From positions 62,001-126,000 of the forward strand of contig CABZDR010000002.1 in the NCBI GenBank assembly GCA_902524535.1: 64,000 nucleotides of DNA. Reading direction: 5' to 3'. Positions 61,150-64,000 of this stretch are shown here, in pieces. Position numbers and translations under genes: made by a program. This DNA comes from an uncultured Pelagibacteraceae bacterium. Its GTDB lineage: Bacteria; Pseudomonadota; Alphaproteobacteria; Pelagibacterales; Pelagibacteraceae. How positions within the stretch are numbered: the stretch's first letter is position 1; every line of letters starts with the position of its first letter. Below the pieces are notes generated by a model that worked only from the letters and a program-made list of their open reading frames with translations, was not told where the DNA came from and ran no database searches.

Positions 61150-62103
61150 TTATTTTTGTATAGTGTTTAATTTGTTCAGTTCTTCTAAAAATTTTGGTAG
61201 TGCATCAAATAAATCTGCCTCTAAACCATAATCTGCAACACTAAAAATTGGAGCTTCGCCGTCCTTATTTATGGCAACAATTACTTTGCTCTCTTTCATT
61301 CCAGCTAAATGCTGAATAGCACCAGAAATTCCTACAGCAATGTATAGGTCCGGCACAACGACTTTGCCAGTTTGTCCAACTTGATGATCATTTGTTATAT
61401 AACCTGCATCGACTGCAGCTCTCGATGCACCGATAGCAGCATTAAGTTTATCCGCAACAGCAGTAATTAATTTAAAATTTTCACCACTTTGCATACCTCT
61501 GCCACCAGAAACGACTACTCTAGCAGTTCCCAATTCTGGTCTATCTGATTTGATTTCCTCTTTTTTTATAAATTTAGTGATTTCTGTTGCTTCAGCAGCA
61601 TCACCATTTTGTATTTCAGCTGACCCACCTGATGTTGGAGCGGGTTCAAAAGATGTGGGTCTGATTGTTACACACTTTATTTTATCATTGCTTTTTACCG
61701 TAGCAAATGCATTGCCTGCATAAATTGGTCTTTGAAATGTATCTTCGGATATTACTTTCGTAATGTCACTAATCTGAGAAACATCTAATAGCGCTGCAAC
61801 TCTTGGCATTAAGTTCTTTCCAAAAGTATTCGCTGAACATATTATATGAGAATAATTTCCAGAAAGTTTAATAATAACTGATGTGTAATTTTCTGCTAAA
61901 TAATTTTCATAAATTGGATTATTTACATTTATAACCTTTTTAACATTAGGAACCTGAGAAATTGATTTTGCTACTTCTTCAGAATTTGATCCAATTACTA
62001 AAACATGAACATCTTCATTAATTTGCGATGCAGCAGAAATTGCATTTAAAGTAAAAGGTTTAACCTCTTTATTGTTATGTTCTGCTATTAATAAAACTGA
62101 CAT
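61150..62103 (-). CDS. etfA: Electron transfer flavoprotein alpha subunit
   Basis: A 317-aa subunit carrying FAD. ASRAAVDAGYITNDHQVGQTGKVVVPDLYIA is the FAD-binding signature; VSGGRGMQSGENF precedes it. It overlaps etfB by one base. EtfAB accepts electrons from several dehydrogenases, here most likely the neighbouring dimethylglycine dehydrogenase-like enzyme. Confidence 0.97.
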   Translation of the reverse strand: MSVLLIAEHNNKEVKPFTLNAISAASQINEDVHVLVIGSNSEEVAKSISQVPNVKKVINVNNPIYENYLAENYTSVIIKLSGNYSHIICSANTFGKNLMPRVAALLDVSQISDITKVISEDTFQRPIYAGNAFATVKSNDKIKCVTIRPTSFEPAPTSGGSAEIQNGDAAEATEITKFIKKEEIKSDRPELGTARVVVSGGRGMQSGENFKLITAVADKLNAAIGASRAAVDAGYITNDHQVGQTGKVVVPDLYIAVGISGAIQHLAGMKESKVIVAINKDGEAPIFSVADYGLEADLFDALPKFLEELNKLNTIQK

Positions 62104-62852
62104 TATATTACTTTAGCCTCATTTTTTAATTTTTGAACTAATTCTTCAACACTTGCGACTTTAATCCCAGCCTTTCTTTTTGGGGGCTCTTCTACTTTAA
62201 TTTGTTCTATTCTTGATTTTACGTCGACTCCAAGATCACCAGCACTTACTTGCTCTATAGGTTTCTTCTTGGCCTTCATTATATTAGGTAAAGATGCATA
62301 TCTTGGTTCATTTAATCTTAAGTCACAAGTAACTATAGCAGGTACTTTCACCTCAATAGTCTCCAGTCCTTCATCTACCTCCCTAGTGACCTCCAATGAT
62401 TTTTCTTTTACTTCTATTTTTGATGCAAATGTTGCTTGTGGCCAATTTAATAACGCAGCTAACATTTGACCGGTTTGATTGCAATCATCATCAATAGCTT
62501 GTTTACCCATAAAAACTAGATCTGGCTTTTCTTTTTCAACAATCTTTTTTAAAATTTTGGAAACTGCCAAAGGTTCTATTACCCCATCAACTTTTACTAA
62601 TATACCTCTATCAGCTCCAACAGCTAATGCTTTTCTTACAGTCTCTTGAGCCTTTTCTTCTCCTACCGAAACTGCTACAACTTCTTTAGCCTTGCCTGCT
62701 TCTTTAATTTTTACTGCTTCCTCTATTGCATTATCATCTGGAGGATTTGTAGACATCTTAACATTTTCAGTAACTACCCCAGAGTTATCCTCTTTTACTC
62801 TTATTTGAACGTTATAATCAATAACTCTTTTGACTGCGACTAGGATTTTCAT
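62103..62852 (-). CDS. etfB: Electron transfer flavoprotein beta subunit
   Basis: A 249-aa AMP-binding subunit: [52 protein letters not shown] and [24 protein letters not shown] are standard. Its start shares a base with the upstream dehydrogenase gene stop (62852), so the genes are in one operon. Confidence 0.97.
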   Translation of the reverse strand: MKILVAVKRVIDYNVQIRVKEDNSGVVTENVKMSTNPPDDNAIEEAVKIKEAGKAKEVVAVSVGEEKAQETVRKALAVGADRGILVKVDGVIEPLAVSKILKKIVEKEKPDLVFMGKQAIDDDCNQTGQMLAALLNWPQATFASKIEVKEKSLEVTREVDEGLETIEVKVPAIVTCDLRLNEPRYASLPNIMKAKKKPIEQVSAGDLGVDVKSRIEQIKVEEPPKRKAGIKVASVEELVQKLKNEAKVI

Positions 62853-64000
62853 TAAGCTCTCAATAATTTATTTTCATTATCATAAGGGCTTTCTTCCAAA
62901 ATTGTTGCCTCGTACATTTTTCCTAGTATATCAACTTTTAGTTTTTCACCAACATTAGCTAAATCAGGTTTGACCATTGCTAGTGCGATTGATTTATCTA
63001 ATCTAAAACCATACTCACCACCTGTAGCTCTTCCAACCACTTTGTTATCTTTATAAATTGGATTGTTTCCTAAAACATCCGAGTCTGTTGTATTATGAAC
63101 CTCAAGAGTTACTAACTTATTATCAAAACCTTTTTCTCTCCATTTATTAAGCGCTTCTAAACCAATAAAGTTCCCTTTATTTGGATGAACAAATCGATCT
63201 AAACCTGACTCATATGGAGAATATTCAATTGACAATTCTGTACCTACAAGTTTGTAAGATTTCTCAATTCTTAAACTGTTCATCGCTCGTATACCAAAAG
63301 GTTTCAGTCCTAAGTCTTTACCGGCTTCCATCAACTTATCAAAAATATGATTTTGATATTCAATTGGATGGTGAAGCTCCCATCCTAACTCTCCAACAAA
63401 ATTTACTCGCATTGCATTTACTGGTGCATATCCAACATTGACATTTTTAGCAGTAAGCCATTTAAAGTTTTCATTTGAAAAATCATCTGTTGAAACTTTC
63501 TGCATCAGTTCCCTTGCTTTTGGCCCCGCAACTACAAGGACTCCAGTGCTATTTGTAAGATCCTCAAATATAACTGATCCATCTGTTGGCATCCATTTTT
63601 GGATCCAATCGTGGTCTAATCTTAAATTTGCACCTGCTGATACAAGATAGTAACTATTTTCTGCTTCTTTCATAATTGTAAATTCTGAATGCACACCACC
63701 TTTTGTGTTAAGGGCATGGCATAAATTTATTCTACCGATTTTTTTAGGTAGTTTATTTGCAACTAAATAATCTAAAAACTCCTCTGCTTTTGGACCTCTA
63801 ATTCTACATTTTGCAAATGCAGTCATATCTAATAATCCAACGTTTTTTTTCACGTTTTCACATTCTCTTTTAATTGCATCAAACCATTTAGATCTTCTAA
63901 ATGACCAATCATCTTTTTGTTCCATACCATCAGTTGCAAAAAAATTTGGTCTTTCCCAACCAAATTTTTGACCAAAAACTGCTCCAAGTTCTTTCATTCT
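62852..64000 (-). CDS. Dimethylglycine/sarcosine dehydrogenase-like protein, C-terminal part
   Basis: A partial gene open at the window edge. The visible ~382 residues are the folate-binding GcvT-like part of a FAD-dependent dimethylglycine/sarcosine dehydrogenase. The first residues read [21 protein letters not shown], the linker after the FAD domain. [38 protein letters not shown] and [12 protein letters not shown] are typical. Demethylates dimethylglycine or sarcosine (from glycine betaine), passing electrons to EtfAB and the C1 unit to tetrahydrofolate. The FAD-binding half lies beyond the window. Confidence 0.9.
   Translation of the reverse strand, partial: RMKELGAVFGQKFGWERPNFFATDGMEQKDDWSFRRSKWFDAIKRECENVKKNVGLLDMTAFAKCRIRGPKAEEFLDYLVANKLPKKIGRINLCHALNTKGGVHSEFTIMKEAENSYYLVSAGANLRLDHDWIQKWMPTDGSVIFEDLTNSTGVLVVAGPKARELMQKVSTDDFSNENFKWLTAKNVNVGYAPVNAMRVNFVGELGWELHHPIEYQNHIFDKLMEAGKDLGLKPFGIRAMNSLRIEKSYKLVGTELSIEYSPYESGLDRFVHPNKGNFIGLEALNKWREKGFDNKLVTLEVHNTTDSDVLGNNPIYKDNKVVGRATGGEYGFRLDKSIALAMVKPDLANVGEKLKVDILGKMYEATILEESPYDNENKLLRA

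Noticed and set aside
1-64000. CRISPR array, prophage structural genes, rRNA operon or transposase
   Set aside because: No regularly spaced repeats, phage structural proteins, rRNA-like sequence or transposase motifs were seen.

Overview
The window is AT-rich and gene-dense, with very short intergenic gaps. Its proteins are typical of the SAR11 clade (Pelagibacterales, marine Alphaproteobacteria): a small streamlined genome, a riboswitch-controlled ThiV-type transporter, dimethylglycine oxidation coupled to ETF, AcuI, class II DAHP synthase, and a purBCSQL run. The taxon is inferred from gene content and composition only.

Layout. (1) 1-13 kb is accessory. An NDP-sugar epimerase is followed by a remodelled tRNA-Leu(UAA) locus. 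Here a 1,300-bp segment sits exactly in the anticodon loop of an intronless tRNA-Leu gene. It carries a complete replacement tRNA-Leu(UAA) interrupted by a 191-nt group I intron, plus one secreted-protein gene. Next come a beta-propeller autotransporter flanked by intergenic repeats, Fe superoxide dismutase, small membrane proteins, a DUF6492 protein and a divergent sugar-phosphate cyclase (DHQS/EEVS superfamily). (2) 9.4-18.1 kb is an organic-solute module. A binding protein and two permeases are divergent from an ATPase gene followed by glucosyl-3-phosphoglycerate phosphatase, glucosyl-3-phosphoglycerate synthase and a GH13_18 phosphorylase, so uptake, synthesis and phosphorolysis of glucosylglycerate are plausibly combined. 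(3) 18.1-41.7 kb is mostly housekeeping: cinA-like, sfsA, map, purB-C-S-Q-L, bolA, grxD, rpsD, trmJ, a DUF1989 gene, cimA, cysS, nadE, class II aroG, glmS, a GlmU acetyltransferase half, gph, and prpD-prpB-prpC for the methylcitrate cycle. (4) 41.7-51.4 kb holds a YadGH-like exporter, a TPP riboswitch in front of a ThiV-like symporter, small unknown genes, a structured intergenic region with an interrupted small ORF, cytochrome c'/b561, a MATE pump, an ETHE1-like hydrolase and AzlCD. (5) 51.4-55.4 kb is an Fe(III) ABC importer with a Fur-like box. (6) 55.5-64 kb has folE-acuI-lysR, hisI, a 2OG-oxygenase-like gene, DUF2237, then ETF-QO, EtfA, EtfB and the C-terminal part of a dimethylglycine dehydrogenase-like protein cut by the window edge.

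The most unusual item is the tRNA-Leu element. Removing 1,300 bp between two 9-bp direct repeats rebuilds an 86-nt tRNA gene with the same length as the spliced product of the intron-bearing copy. No integrase gene is visible, so the segment looks like a cargo-only or decayed integrative element whose intron occupies the integration core. Other points of interest are the unusual cyclase active site, a DUF11-like domain in a permease loop, a stand-alone GlmU left-handed beta-helix protein, and a TPP aptamer whose 3' end contains the ribosome binding site.
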